From the NCBI GenBank assembly GCA_963422465.1, contig OY730174.1, forward strand, positions 2,356,001-2,420,000: a DNA stretch of 64,000 bases. The letters run 5' to 3'. The position numbers and the translations under genes are program-made. Of this stretch, positions 11,041 through 23,814 are shown in pieces (within the stretch, counting starts at the first letter, position 1; each line of letters starts with the position of its first letter). Source of the DNA: Lichina pygmaea (taxonomy: Eukaryota; Ascomycota; Lichinomycetes; Lichinales; Lichinaceae). Below the pieces are notes generated by a model. The model made no database searches and was not told where the DNA came from. It saw only the letters and a list, made by a program, of their open reading frames with translations.

Positions 11041-11289
11041 ATGACGACGACGAAGAGGAACGCAGATCAGGACCGTAGTGTAATTTCTGACCGGCAAGTA
11101 TCTACGATCAGAGCATGCTGGACAACCTGACGACCTTAAGACAGACTAGACGCTGAAAAGCATGAATCATTTCCATCCCGAGAAGCCAAAAGTTTTCGGA
11201 CCTTCACTGCTTGTGCCTGGTGTCCAAGAGAGCCACAAGGCTAAATCGCTACATCTAAAAGTGGAGGAAGCAAAGGAACAAGAGGACTA
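11041..11289 (+). CDS. Candidate small gene, low support
   Basis: Two short ATG frames follow the CACGTG pair. One starts at 11041 (MTTTKRNADQDRSVISD...) and meets a possible donor GTATCT; a good branch-like CCTGACGAC and an acceptor GACAG follow. The other starts at 11164 and encodes 41 codons (MNHFHPEKPKVFG...) ending at 11289. The simple splice does not keep one frame through both parts, so the model is unproven. Nothing is recognised. It is listed because it is the only stretch in the 2.2-kb spacer with promoter-like and splice-like signals together. Confidence 0.15.
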
Positions 11290-11712
11290 GGAGAGGCGTA
11301 CCCTACAGGATGGAAGGAGACGCAGAAGCTTCGTCAAGGAGGACATGAGCAAGGCTTGGGACCAGAAGCTATAACGAAAGAGATAACAAAATGTTGACGG
11401 CGGCGAGATTTAGAACACCTTTCTGATGTACCTCCTGTGGCCGTGCTATGAAATGGACGAGGATATGCAGCAAGGAATATAACTGGTTGGACATGGATGA
11501 GGAGAAAATGGGAAGAGGAAGAGAAGGAAGAAAAGAACTCCACGGATCTTTGATGGCCGTGCGTTATCACATCTAACAAGGCGGTAGCGTCAAATGTATA
11601 ACGAGAAAGGTATGCGCATGCCTGACCCGAGACCCCTTGAGCCCCCAACAAGACGTAGGCAGTAGAAAGGCTGGTCAGGAAAAGCTCCCTTCGTACACAC
11701 ATGTTAGACATT

Positions 11713-14700
11713 TCAGTCGTGCTGTCCATCGTTAAGCACCAGCTCCAGCACCAGCTGCGTGCGTTCGGCCTCGGGATGCTGGAGAGAGAACTTGATCGTG
11801 CGCTGGCCGGCGGACGTGCCGGTCTGAGCGTCGTCGAGACACTTGATGTCTCTGCCGGCGATGACTTGTCTGCGCCGGCCGTTCTCGGCGTTCCGAATCT
11901 CGACGTAGTCGTCGTTGAAGAGCAACAGGTAGGGACCGTAGACGGCGGCGCTGCGGGCCTTGTCGACGTACTGCATGACGGCCGAGCGCGACACGTCGCC
12001 GTGCTGGTTCGCGTACACGGCGCATTCGTCGTACGCCAGCAGAAACTCAGTGTTGTTCAGCCGAAACATGCCCAGCGGGCGCTGGCTCGCGAGCTGGCTC
12101 GCGAGATGCGCGACGTGCGGCGGTTTCAGGTCGGGGACGCCCACGCCGTGCTTCTTGTCGAGGTTGAGCACCTCGAAGCCTCGCGCGGTGGCGATGGCGA
12201 GGTAAGACCGGAGAACGTCCATGCTGAAACATTCCGAGGGGATGTAGAATTCATCAAATTCTCGGAAGAACTCGGTGGTGCCTTTGCGCGAGAAGCGGAA
12301 CTTCTTCTCCGTTGCCTTTTGATATACGGGCTCGAGCACCTGTAGCACACGTTAATTAGGCCGAAGTAGGAGGGGAGGGGAAGGGGGGGGGGGGGGTGTG
12401 CCGCCGCGAATGACAGCTCAACCGACCTTGAACGTCGATGAGAGACCGTCGCGCTTTTTGTAGAACACCAGAGTGCGGTCTTTCATCCTCCCCGTGGCGA
12501 AGAAGCCCACTTCTCTATTCCCCGAGATCTTCTGCGGCGCCCGACCCAAGGAGTCATTACGAGGCTGATGGCCGCTGACCGGACAGACGATGTCGAGATG
12601 GTAGGCGATCAGCGACTTGTCGGCTAGGACGAGGAAGAGACTGAAATCCTCGAGCACGGCGATTTGCGTGACGCGGGAGACTGTGATCACCTGTAGGTGG
12701 GGTGTCAGGACGGACATGGAGGCCAATCCGACGGGAAAGAAAACATACCCTGATCCAGCCTCGAGGATTGTCGGCATTCGAGACGTACACGCCAAAGTCG
12801 GTACCGATCGCAACCATGGGCTTTCCGTACAGCGGCACGAATGCCGTGGCGCAGTTGACCGTTGCCCGACACGAAGGCCCCGGCCGAGGTCCAGCCTGCT
12901 CAAAGGTCTTCTCGACCTCGCGAATGGCTCGATCGAGTGGGGTCCCTCTGATCATGATGCCCCGAGGGCCTCCGGAGAGGGTCTCGCAGGCAAAGGCAGT
13001 GTCGGCAACAACGCGCAACCGGAACGGTTCGGCGTTCTGAGAGAACAGCGACGCCGCGTGCTTCCGCTTCGCCTCCAAGATCTTGTCGCACCAGTCTTGG
13101 CGATTCTGGGCGCTGGCTGCGAACAGAGTGTACACATCCTGGCCGAGATGCTTGACGCGGAACGGATAGAGCAGCTTCTCGTCGCGAGCCGCTTCGAGGA
13201 CGGTGCTGGCGACCATGGTCTTCCCCGAGCTGGCGCTGGATGTGGTCGACACCGAAGAGGTGGTGGTCGTGTGCGACAGCGTTCCCGGACCGGGGCCTTG
13301 ATGGGATGTGCCTCGGTTGTGCCTCAAATCACCTGTTGACTGGGTGCGGCTGGAGACGGCCGAGACGGCCGAGACGGCGCTGATTCCCCGGACCGACGAC
13401 TTGACGACCGGATCATCCAAGGTGGCTTCAAGAGCCAGGAGGTCCATCGGTATGGGCTGGCCGAGTCAGCGTGAGATCAGACAGAACTCGATTGGTTCGA
13501 GGGAGGGATCTCACCAGTTTCGACACGTCGAACGCCTCCGTCCGAAGGCCCGCGACGCTTCCCTTCTGATGAATCGGCTTGGCCAAGACCAGATAGTGGT
13601 CGAAAAGGAGGGCATGCGTATCGAGCCAGGTGAAACGGTTGGCCCCCGTCCGCTGCAGCTCGCCCTGAAAGATGAGCTCTCGACCGAGGTGGTTCAGATT
13701 AAGCTCGACCCCTTGCATGCCAGGTCGAAGGATGAGCTTGTCCGAGAGCTCTGCTAGGTCGACCTTCCTCGACATCTCCGCGACCCGCGCGTCGCACTCC
13801 ATCGTGACGGCCTTGATCTCGTCGATGGCGCTCTGGAGGTTGGCCTTCTCCTCCGTGTCGAGCGTCATGTTCTTGTGCACGGTCGACAACAACAGCCCGT
13901 ACCGCTGCAACCGCGTAATGGGCGCCTTGAGGTAGGTATCCCACCCGAGCCTTTTGGATCGCTCATTGTCGCGGACCTGGTCGAGGAACTGCTTGAACAG
14001 GATGTTGCGTTCGGCCTCCTTCCGCATCGCCAACGACGCGTGTGGGAAACTGGCCGCATACTCGATGTACGCGTGTTTCGCCTTCCTGACCCATTCGCGG
14101 AAGATGTCGCTGAAGCCGACGATCCAAGGGCCCTGCTCTTGCTGCCGGTACTTCAGCTGCGCGAGAAGGTGGTCTTCGTTGGCCCTTTTCACGCCGTCGA
14201 CCTTGCCGAAGACCTCCCTCGCGAAGCGCTCGACGCGGCCGGGCTGGATGATTGGCGGCTGCGACGAAAGCAGCTGATCCCGATAGAGACACAGCAGGAC
14301 GTTCAGCTGGTCCATGTACTGGTCCTCGGTCTGCACGACCTCGTGCTGGATGTTCTGCCGCTCGACCTCCTTCCTCGGCACCTTCTCCATGTCCTCCTTG
14401 GTGAGCTTGTGGAACGTCGCCCAGTCCTCAAGCTTGCGCTGCGGCTCGAGCACCTGCGCCTGTAGGTTGATCTTCTTCAAAGTCCTCGAGCAGTGGTGTG
14501 CGTAACAGCGACCGGCCACGTCCTGGCTGTGCACCCTCGGCGCATAGCAGCCGGAGCCGGTCAGTTGCCACATGACCCCCGTCAGCGACCCCGGACCGAG
14601 CTTGACCCACTCCTCGTCGCGGACCAGGGCCCCGGCGACGAACATCTCCTGAACGACCCGGGCGGCCAGAGTCTCGGCGTCGGCCATGTTCATGGTGGGC

Positions 14701-17297
14701 ACCTTGTGAGTGAAGAGCGCGACGATGCCATTGGTGATGGCGGCTTCTTTGAGATCCGTCGTGTCCTCGGTCATGTCCTTGATCCATGCGGCGATGCCGC
14801 TCAGAGCCCACGGTTCTGGGCAGAGTCTGAAGTCGGCCGTGCAGAGCTTGGTCGGGTTGAAGCGCCTCCGTTTGCCGGCCGGAATTGCTGGCAGGTCAAG
14901 GGGCGTGGGAGTGGGCGTCTGCGGTGCCGTCGCCGGGAGACTGCCCTCTGAATGCGCGCCTGCGGAGTAGATGCCCAGCTGCTGCTGTTTGAGCAGTCTC
15001 GCCTTGCGCTCCTCGGCGTCGGTCTTTGACCGGACCGGAGGAACCGCTTGTGGGGTGCTGGGGTGACTCGACAGGGACGAGGATCTGGGCACGGCAAGAC
15101 CGTTGGGGTTCGTCGCTTGGCCGTCCACACTTCCCGACATCGCTGATTGTAATGCACGCCCGTCGGCGGAGTGATACGAGTGGAACTCGGAGGTCACCAG
15201 CCGGGGTAATAGATCCTCTTGCTGTGGCGGAACCGGCGGCAGCGGATGGCCTAGCTCAGCGGCTTGCATGCCCGGATGGTAGAACATCTCGGGGAGTTCC
15301 TGTCTAGACGACGGCTCCCCACGGAGTCTCTCCCAGCTTGCTTCATCTCCGTTCTCGAAGCTCAGCTTGCGTCCGTGGGGGACGCGCTTCAAGATTGTGT
15401 CCCTCTCGGATCTCTCTTGTGTGGTCGCCGGTGGTACCGGCAGCGGATGGGCACCATATCGATTCGGAGGGGGATAGTGATGGTATGCGCTGCTGCTTCC
15501 GTCGTTGAGCGCCTCCACTGGCTGCCCCATGGATAGCCGTAGACCTTGCGCCGTCGAGGACGTCTGGTTGGGATTTTCGGGCTCCCCGAAATGGCCATTT
15601 CCGTACGACATGTTGCCTTCGAAGCCACCACCGTAAAGCCCCACGTCGAAGTTCGCATAGTCGCCATCGCTGCTGTCGTCATCACCGGGTTCGTGTCCCT
15701 CGACTTGCCCTCGGGCATTCGAGCTGCTCGGGCGCGGCAGCGGCCGGCCCCCGTGTCGGGCACCCATGGCGACATCCTCCTCTTCGGCTAGGCGCATTGC
15801 CGCCAGGCCAGCGGCGGCCTCGGCGTCGCTGTAGTCATCATCGTCGTCAATTTTGTCGTCGTCGTCGTCGTCGTCATCGTCGTCGTCGTATCCATCGTGG
15901 ACGACCTCGTTCCCGTTGCCTTGAAGAGCTCCGTTGATACGTCTCCGTCGTCTTGCGTCATCACTGTGGTTTCGAGCCCTAGGTCCCTGGGTCGGAGAGA
16001 GGCTGTCATCCTGGGCAGCGAGAGGAACCGGAGGACGGCCGGAAGCGGGGTTCGAGGTCATAACGGCCGCTTGCACCTCGCGCCAAAGTCGCTCTTGAGC
16101 AAGCTCTTCGTCCGTCATATCGTCCCAGTCCTCTTCGTTCCCGGGGTCATCGTGCTCGTCGCCATTATAGCTGTTCTGGTCAGGCCGTGTCGGAAGAGGC
16201 TTGGTCTCGTGATGCCGGCCGGGAGGACCGTCGAGCTGATCTAGGTGAGGCGGCGGTGACGGGGCCGGTGGAGAAGGGAGCGGACGACTCGAGCCGTTCG
16301 ACATGTAGGACAGCCGACTGTCGCTGGACCCTCCAGAAGACGCTGGCTCGTGATCTTGGCCGGGCCGAGGGGTTCGGCGAGGATCGTGGCGGTGAAAGCC
16401 CTGTCGCGCCACGTCGACGTCCGGCATCGGCAGCGGTTGGCTGACAGACGGCACGCCATTCAGCGTTGTCGAGGTGAGCGTCGGCAACCCAGGCGGCATC
16501 GGGGGTGGAGGAGGAGCGGCCGGAGAACTGTACAGCGGCTGCTTGTGAGGCTCGTAAGCTGCGTTGAGTCGCGAAGCAGGACCGTGGGCGGATTGACTCG
16601 ACTGCGTGAAACCTGCCAGAGGTCGGTAGGAGGGCATCTGGGAAGGGGGAGCGGGGAGGGCCGAGTTCGGAGGTCTCGACGGTGGATAGTCGGGGAGAGG
16701 CGGCATCGCTGGCATCGACAGTGGTTGCTCCAGCTGGGCTGGAGAGCTGTGGAGGTATGGTCCCTGCGCCTGCCACCAGTTCAGCGGCGGGCTGTGCACC
16801 GCCGGACGAGCGTGATGGGCTGGATTGTAGGGCTGGTGGATGGTTGTGGGAGCGGCATAGGCGGATTGGTAGCCAGGTTGATGGTGCTGAATCTGAAGAT
16901 GGGCAAAGTCTTGCGGATTGTACGTGTTTTGGACCGGAAGATGCTGCTGCTGCGGCGAGGTTGGTTGATACTGATGACGATAACCAGCCAAGGCAGAAGC
17001 CTGGGAGCCGGCTCGGTGGATGGCCAATCGTGATGGATCGTGACCCGCAGGGAACTCGGTCTGGTCCAGACGCGCCGACTGGCTCCCGGCCCAGCGGTGA
17101 TCAAGTGGTTGAGGAGGCGACCCGCCGGTCGAGCTCCCATCGCCTCGACCGTCTGCGAGATGACCATGCTCGCCTTGGCTGTGAGCGTATGGAAACTGCG
17201 CGCCGTAGGGCGTCGGCGGGGTGAAGGGTGCTGGCGGGAGAGGGGCGTGGTTGTATGGCCTGTATGGCCCTTGGCCGCCGTGGGCGTACTGGGCCAT
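11713..17297 (-). CDS. ROM2: Rho1 guanine nucleotide exchange factor, ROM2 type
   Basis: Activates the Rho1 GTPase at the plasma membrane in the cell-wall integrity path. Exons: 17297-13515, 13456-12749, 12690-12427 and 12339-11713, giving 1793 aa; yeast Rom2 is 1356. Introns are 58, 58 and 87 nt. The third holds a 14-G run. Residues 1-800 are disordered, rich in Pro/Ser/Gln, with a poly-Asp run (GTC repeat near 15850-15890). A DEP domain (about 805-925, ending WQLTGSGCYAPR) and then the DH domain (about 970-1185) follow; the DH contains EVVQTEDQYMDQL and ITRLQRYGLLLSTV, the conserved helix motifs. A PH domain (about 1200-1375, split by a Ser/Thr-rich insert) and a C-terminal CNH/citron domain (about 1405-1793, KVLEPVYQKATEKKFRFSRK, FYIPSECFSMDVL) complete the standard order. 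The start is the first ATG of the open frame; the longer frame begins at GTG. Confidence 0.95.
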
Positions 17298-18140
17298 GAC
17301 GCCGGCCACGGACGCGATCGTGTCTGGGTCGGAGGTCGAGACCGGTCAGTGCGAGGCCATGGGCGGCTCGTCAGTTCGGCCGTCGCCCCCTTTTGCGACC
17401 TCGGTTTTCGCCAGCAAGGGTCCGGCAAGGCCGAATGATCGCTTCGAATCGATCGCAGGGATTGTGGACGGGGCTGACGTTGTCGGCGCGCAGTTAGGTT
17501 CCGGTTCCGGTTCCGGGGTCAGGGTGTGCATATGGTACTCCTCGGCGCATCCACGAGGATGGCTAGCGGCGGTACGCCTCTCGCGATGGCGCAAGAGCAG
17601 TGTGTCTCTGGGTCTCTGGCAGACGAGTGCGCGATCACATCGGCTTGATCTAGCGGTCGAGGACGCTCTTGTGGTGATGACGAGTGGCCAGGTAAGAGCT
17701 GTCGCGTTGCATATCTTGCTTCTTGACGTGAGGAGGGTTTCTGCAGCCTCGCTTCGTGCTCATGTCGGTCGTACAGCAAGGACTTGGCGGATGGGTGAGC
17801 AGGCACGATACTCTACGTGTGTACGAAGTACGGAGTACATACTCGTACGTACGTACGTAGTACCTGTGTAAGCTCTATGGACAGTGATCTTACCACTATG
17901 CTGTAGTACACGTAAGTGCTATAGTTGCCATCTGCAGGGCAGCCTAGCCCGCCGCAGCGCTTGTCACACCCCTAAATCGTAATGAGGCTCAGCAAGGCTT
18001 ACACAAGCAGAGCCACAGACCGGAACATCAGGCCAATCGACGTCAACAACACGGATACAGCTGGAATACGGCAGTTGAAGGAAGACCCACCCACTGTACG
18101 AACATAAGTACGTATGGGTACCTCGTAAGCTGTATCTGTG
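17298..18140. other. ROM2 upstream spacer with GTAC-palindrome cluster
   Basis: Promoter side of ROM2. Between 17819 and 17865 the sequence is built almost wholly of GTAC, TACG and GGAGTAC units. No gene is supported. Confidence 0.5.
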
Positions 18141-18142
18141 TA

Positions 18143-18786
18143 CGGGAGCTGGCGACAGAAGTATTCGGAATCCCACCAAAAAGTGATGAGACTATCCCCA
18201 CCACCAAAAGCCACCTCACCCGACCCCCATACCACTGCTCAACCAGAACCAACAAAAGCATCAGCATTGCACAGAAAGTATGTGTGCTTGCTCTTCTTGA
18301 ACAAGGTGTACCTGTGAAGCATATCAGTAATCTTGCAGACTTTTCTTTCAGCACAATATATCAAATCCGTCAAGTCATGTTTTAACTGTAGCTACCATCC
18401 AGTCATAAACTGTTGCGGCCATAGGCCCGCAGGCTAGCTAGCTTAGTCAGGCAGGGCCATATAGCTCTGAGCCCTCGAGAACCTTAATGGGACACACTTC
18501 TCCTCTCCTTAGTAGTTGTGCCATAAACCCTGTGGACAAGAACAGCAACAGTGATGATAACAACAATGATGAGAATAGTGACAGCTCAGAGTGGGAAGAA
18601 GACTGAGCTGTATGAGAAGATGCTCAAGGACTTCAGACTTCAAGACCTCAAACCACTTGGGTGGTGGGGTGGTGGTGGACAATAATAAGAATCATGATAA
18701 CAACTGGGAAGGGAATCGAGGGATGGTCTCACGACTTTTGTCACTCATTTAGAAATCTTTCCGAATACTTTTGACGCGGGCCTCCG
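18143..18786 (+). mobile_element. Tc1/mariner-type DNA transposon, internally deleted copy 2
   Basis: Inverted ends of about 30 bp (18143-18170 and 18757-18786) share the core AAGTATTCGGAA with copy 1's AAGTATTCGCAA. TA lies outside both ends (18141-18142 and 18787-18788), a clean Tc1/mariner target duplication. On the plus strand near 18250-18385 a frame reads ISIAQKVCVLALLEQGVPVKHISNLADFSFSTIYQIRQV in pieces, a transposase helix-turn-helix. Near 18550-18606 an Asp/Asn/Ser-rich segment ends in Ser-Glu-Trp-Glu-Glu-Asp-stop. The catalytic middle is missing, as in copy 1. The two copies are in opposite orientations. Confidence 0.72.
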
Positions 18787-18788
18787 TA

Positions 18789-19193
18789 GTACCGTGACAT
18801 CCTAGTACCGTACGTATCGTACTGGTGTGTCTTACTAGTACGGAGGTACATCTGTCGTCCGATCCGCCCGGATCGAATCTCGTTTCGCTCTGAGCGACCA
18901 CGATGACTCAGCCGCGACTGGTTTAGTCATGCGGCTGGCTTGGAGTACGAGTACGAGTACTCCGTACAGCAGGATGCTTTCACGTGACTCGGCCGCTCTG
19001 ACGTCGACAACTACTGTAGAGGCCGGCTCCAGTCGAGGTTGATTGAGCAAGTTCTCCAACCTCGCCATTCCCAGGGCCGTATCAGAACCTCAAACTGTAC
19101 GGTACAGTACGTTTCGTACGTACGTACGGTAGCGCTACTTCGTACAGAAAGAGCCATTCATATACTCTAAAGTGACCGCATAAAACTTTCAAG
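18789..19193. other. SOD1 upstream region, GTAC-rich
   Basis: About 400 bp between the transposon end and SOD1. It contains several GTAC/TACG blocks (around 18800-18850, 18945-18970 and 19095-19140). The last block lies about 55-100 bp before the ATG and could be part of the promoter. No TATA box is clear. Confidence 0.4.
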
Positions 19194-20121
19194 ATGGCCA
19201 AAGCTGGTATGTTACGCATAAAACCCTGCCCCGCCCTTGCACCTGAGCCGAAATGCCTGGAGCACGCCTCTTCAGAGGCTTTAGAGCCGGATAAACCACC
19301 AAGGTCATCTGCATTGGACTATAGGCGCCGCACAAGCGTATTCAGCGCTCAGCATAGGCAGATGCTAACGGATCATGTCTAGTTGCCGTCCTTCGCGGGG
19401 ACGCGAAGGTCCGGGGCACGGTGACTCTTGAGCAGGAGTGCGAGTCCAGCCCGACGAAGATCACGTACGATATCACCGGCAACGAACCTAATGCCAAGCG
19501 GGGGTTCCACATCCATCAGTTCGGAGACAACACCAACGGCTGCACCTCTGCTGGTCCACACTGTATGTCCGTCATCGACTCTGGTGTGCGCACCTCGGTC
19601 GGGGCTGGCCATGCTGATCGTTTCGTTCAATCCTAGTCAACCCGCACGGCAAAACCCATGGTGCTCCCCACGACGAACAGCGTCACGTCGGTGATCTTGG
19701 CAACTTGACGACGGACGCTCAGGGCAATGCCAACGGAACACTCGAGGACAAGCTGATCAAGCTGATCGGGCCGGAGAGCGTCGTCGGCGTCAGTCTTCTC
19801 CCTTGTTGCTCTCGGAGAAATGAGCATCAGGTCCGACTGACCCGAAGGAATAAACAGCGCACCATCGTCGTCCACGCCGGCACGGACGATCTGGGACGAG
19901 GCGCAAACGAGGAATCCAAGAAGACCGGAAACGCTGGTCCTCGACCTGCCTGCGGTACGTCCTCGGACCATGTTCTTGGCGCTTCATGTTTGCCCGTGAA
20001 CACGCTCTCTTTTCGAGCCTCCTCTTCTCCCTCACTGCCGTCTCCATCGTCAGCCATATCACGTCAGACAAACGAGCTAACGAAATCGTCTCAAACAGGC
20101 GTCATAGGCATCTCAGTTTGA
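19194..20121 (+). CDS. SOD1: Copper/zinc superoxide dismutase
   Basis: Cytosolic and intermembrane-space enzyme turning superoxide into hydrogen peroxide and oxygen. Five exons: 19194-19206, 19383-19562, 19637-19788, 19858-19954 and 20099-20121, giving exactly 154 aa, the canonical length. The first intron splits codon 5 (MAKA-V) and ends GCTAACG...CTAG. Metal ligands are all present: FHIHQFGD (Cu), [26 protein letters not shown] (bridging His, Zn His and Asp) and [10 protein letters not shown] (Cu). The disulfide cysteines (GCTSAG and RPACG) and the active-site Arg in GPRPACGVIGIS are also present. The intron positions are confirmed by restoring these motifs without gaps. No signal peptide is seen, so it is the intracellular form. 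Confidence 0.97.
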
Positions 20122-20699
20122 CGACGCCGAACCCCCCCCCCACACGTCTGCAAGAAATGGTCTACAGACGTTGGAGCAGAAGTAGCCATGTCATGGATGA
20201 TCAATGTCCAAACGAACGAGGGCAAAAAGAAACCCGTCAATACAACAACAGACTTGCAGTGGATGTTGACACAGCTGGACGGACACTTTTTACTCTTCTG
20301 TATTTAAACTCAGGAGCTACAGTACCAGTGCCGGGTTAGTTCTATGTACTGTACTCCGTAATTACCAGTATTGCCTTTATATACCTGTAGAGCTAGTACT
20401 CTGTACCTGACTTGCTGATTGCTACTCCAATACGAAGCTCTCTCTCTCTCTCCCCTCCAATCTATACCGTATAACGTGCACTGTACGGTACAGATTAACA
20501 AAGCTAAACGGAAGGGGAATAATAATCAAAAACTTTTTTTTTTCATTCATACGTCGGTGGATATCCTTATGCTGGTAAACGTACTTATGTATACCCAAAA
20601 ACGGGCGTGGCTCGAGACCGGGGTCTTTGTCCGTCTCTGATCTCCATCTCCCGTGGACGGCGACTCCGGGACCCCAGGACGGGAAGAATCCGATCCAGA
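20122..20699. other. Spacer between convergent SOD1 and SND1
   Basis: 578 bp with two 3' flanks, a CT dinucleotide run near 20440-20453, a T9 run near 20535 and scattered GTAC units. No gene is seen. Confidence 0.5.
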
Positions 20700-23600
20700 T
20701 CAGTCCTCCGTCAGGTCGCCGTACTCCCACATGCCCTTCCTCAGGCTCCTGGCCTCGTCTTCTTTGCCCTGTAGCTCCTTCAGCGTGTCGACTTGGCTCT
20801 TCTCCCACGCCGGCGCTTTGCGGTTCACCATGGCGAGACCCTCGCGGACCAGTTCGGCGTTGACGCTGTCCTTGACGCTGCCAGACACGGACGGGTCGAA
20901 GAGCGTCACGTGTAGAGACGTGCCGGTTGCCGCCGCCGATGACGAGGAAGAGCCGTCCGGTGCCGAGACGTGATCGACTTTGGCCACCAGCTGCTTCGCC
21001 GCCGTGACTTGTCCGACGTACGACGCCGCTTCGTCGACGTATTCGGCCTGCTTCGGGAACTGCAGGAACGAGAAGACGGCGTCGATGGCCTGCGGCTTCA
21101 GCTTTTGCGGCGAGTAGGCGTCGGGTTGGGGGATGGGCCGGAGGTGCGTGAATGGGACACGCTCCGAGTTGCCGTAGTCGATGTACGACACTTCGGCCTG
21201 CTCGGCCTCGCGGTCCACGTGTCGTACTCGCGCCCGGTACCATTGACCGTCTTCGGAGAACTTGGCCGTGACGTACTCCCCCGCTTTAGGCGGGCCAGGC
21301 AGGCTGCTCGTGCTGGCACTGGCGCCCAGCTGGAGCGCCTTCATCATCCGCTCGAGCACCTCCGTCGCCGAACCCGATTGCTGCAGCTTCAGATGGCAAC
21401 TGTCGTCAAAGTACGTGACCGTGACGTCGCGGTAGTCTCTCGTCTCGCCGTTGGTGCGCGACTCGCCGTCGGTGCCTTTCGCAGGCTCCGAACTCTTGGC
21501 CCCGTCTCTGGCTTGGCTCGCCTCCTCCTGGTTCTCCTGCTTCGTCGGATCCCAGTCGTGCCAGAGCCCCTTGCGCGCTTCCTTCGCCTTGGCCTCGGCC
21601 GCCAGCAGCTCGGTCGCGCTGCCTGCCTGCTCCGCCGAGTAGGCGTGCACCGTGGCCAGTCCCTCCTCCACCAGCAACTTGGCAAAGTTCTCGCGGTTCA
21701 CATACACTGTTCCGATGAAGCCGCCTACTTTGTCGAGCGCCTCAAAGTCGACCTCCACATCACGCTGGTTGCAACGCCTCACGGCGAAGTCGTGCGCTTC
21801 CTGGCCAAAAGGCTCGCCCTTCTCGTCCGCTTTCCTCGCCGATCTCGGCGCCCGAACGCCGCTCAAGACCAGCGTCAGCTTGACGTTTTCCTTGGGAATG
21901 AGCACGGTGAACCGAGAGCCCGACTTGACGTAATCGACGACGGCCGGTATTCTTCGCTGCCGCTGCAGAACAGAGAGATGAACCTTGGCCGTCCGGACAC
22001 TCTCCGACGCGTCGGTGTACGACTTGGAAGCAGTGGGCTTCCCGGACCACATTCCTTTCTTCTCCTTCTGGGCCGCCTCCTCCGCGGCTAGGAGGTCATC
22101 GTAGATGGGCGATCTGTCGTCGTCATCCCGGCGATGGCGAATCACCGAAGCCCAGCCATTCTCGACCATCAGCAACGCCACGTTCTTCGATGACTGCTTT
22201 ACGGTTGCCATCTCACGCGCCTCGTACCCCTCTTGCGGGGGTCGACGTGCGTCAACGCACACGACGACGTGCTTCCCGATAAGGCGCTTCCGCAGGAATT
22301 CCTTCGCTTCGGCACCGTAGGGCGCTTGGGCGGCATCCGTGGGCCTTCAGATCGATGTCAGAGAGTGCCTTCAATCCGTGAGGGTTTACGGAAACGCGAC
22401 TCACTTCGGTTGCCGTATGCTGGAGAGGGTCACCTTCTTCTCGCCACCGGACTTGATGCGGACGTACAACGTGTCGGCGCTCTGTACTCGCGAGACTGTC
22501 GCGTCCACGCCGTCCGAGCTTCCAGCAGCACGGCCGACGTGAGACTTGAACAGGCCCAGCCGATGCTCCTTGGCGTACGTCTCCGCCTGCCGTAGACTCG
22601 CCATATCTGAGCCCAGCATGGTCGAATGATGGTCAAAACACCTCGCGAAGCCGTCCTTGAGTATGAACTCGGCAATGTTCCCGTTCGGGTGTCGTACCAC
22701 CGCGATGAGCTGATGTTGGGGAGTGGTGCCCACCAGCTTCACCGTGACATTGCGCTGCAAGAGTCTTTCCTCGACGTAGGTCCGAGCCTCGTCACCGCCA
22801 TCCTCCCCAGGCTTTTCTTTTCCCTCAGCAGTGTTTGTCCGTCTCGTCATCGGCGCACGGATGCCCGCGATGATGATGAGACATTGCTGATGCTTGCCGG
22901 GTTGCAAGGCCAACCGGACGATCAGACGATCTCCGGCCAAAACTTTCTCGACGATGGCTAGGGAAGAGTGAGCCAAGCCGTTCGTCACCCGTGATCAAGA
23001 GGGGGAGAGTAGGGGGAAGAATCATACCATCCACCACCTGGCTCTTCCATTGCTCCAGAAACGCTTGAGGATTCTGAAGGTCGTATTGGGTGCGAGCATA
23101 GTCCGATGAGCTCTTCCACAGGCCTGCGCCATTGGATTTGGCCTTGGCTTCGAGCACTCTTAGCTTCTCCAGCTGCACCTTGGCCTCTTCAGTCTGCTCG
23201 TTGTGGCCGGCGTTGTCCCGAAGCTTTACCCAGCCGTTCTCAAGCAGTAGTTCAGGAAGATGAGGACCCGTCGGGGATAGTAGAGCACGGCCATATTCGG
23301 TGGTCTTGCCGGCGGGGGAGGTCACGGTGTAGAGGATCTGGAACCGGACGACCTTGCCCACGATGAGACGGCGAAGGAAGTCGCGGGACTCGAACGCATA
23401 GGGCTAGGTAACCAAGTGTGCAAATTAGCAAGAGCTTGCAGCGACCATGACGGGCCAGGAGGGTATGGCTCGTACCTCGTCCCCTTCGCGCTTCAGCCAT
23501 GGGCCGGTTACGAATGCCAGCTGGACGTTCTTTTCCTCGGCCTTGTTCTTTGTCGAGACCAAAGTCAAGGTAGTGCCGGAGTTCACGCTCTTGACCTTTC

Positions 23601-23814
23601 CCTCGAGGGTCTGCATGGTGGGGAGAAAGTCGATACGGACTCCCGGCGGAGATGACGAGGCTGGGGGAGGTCCTCGGATGGTAACGGTGCCGTCTTGATT
23701 ACGGCTTACCGACGGGAGATTTCTTTGATGGGTTGGAGTGGGTCGAGTCGTGTTGCCGTTCGATCGCTGTCGCCGGCGCGAGTCTTTTGGCGGGGTTGTC
23801 GCTAGAGTGGCCAT
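20700..23814 (-). CDS. SND1: Tudor staphylococcal nuclease-like protein (Tudor-SN)
   Basis: RNA-binding protein linked to RNA-silencing, splicing and stress granules in other eukaryotes. Exons: 23814-23476, 23403-23028, 22957-22405 and 22344-20700, giving 970 aa (family about 880-950). Introns are 72, 70 and 60 nt. Four SNase-like repeats in tandem: the first begins near residue 65 (GKVKSVNSGTTLTLVSTKN), the second AIVEKVLAGDRLIVRL, the third after VDATVSRVQSADTLYVRI with PYGAEAKEFLRKRLIGK, the fourth IPAVVDYVKSGSRFTVLIP. A Tudor domain (about 775-830: YVTAKFSEDGQWYRARV, VSYIDYGNSE) sits inside a fifth partial SNase repeat. A 60-residue Ser/Thr/Pro-rich N-terminal extension precedes the first repeat. 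The aromatic cage residues of Tudor (W, Y, Y) are visible. Upstream TTATATAA at 23993-24000 fits as TATA box. Confidence 0.95.

Noticed and set aside
11701-12345. 214-codon plus-strand frame opposite the ROM2 CNH domain
   Set aside because: Antisense shadow of a conserved coding exon. The same holds for the frames opposite SND1 (20970-22091), the AlkB gene (28257-29267) and the coiled-coil gene (52712-54817).
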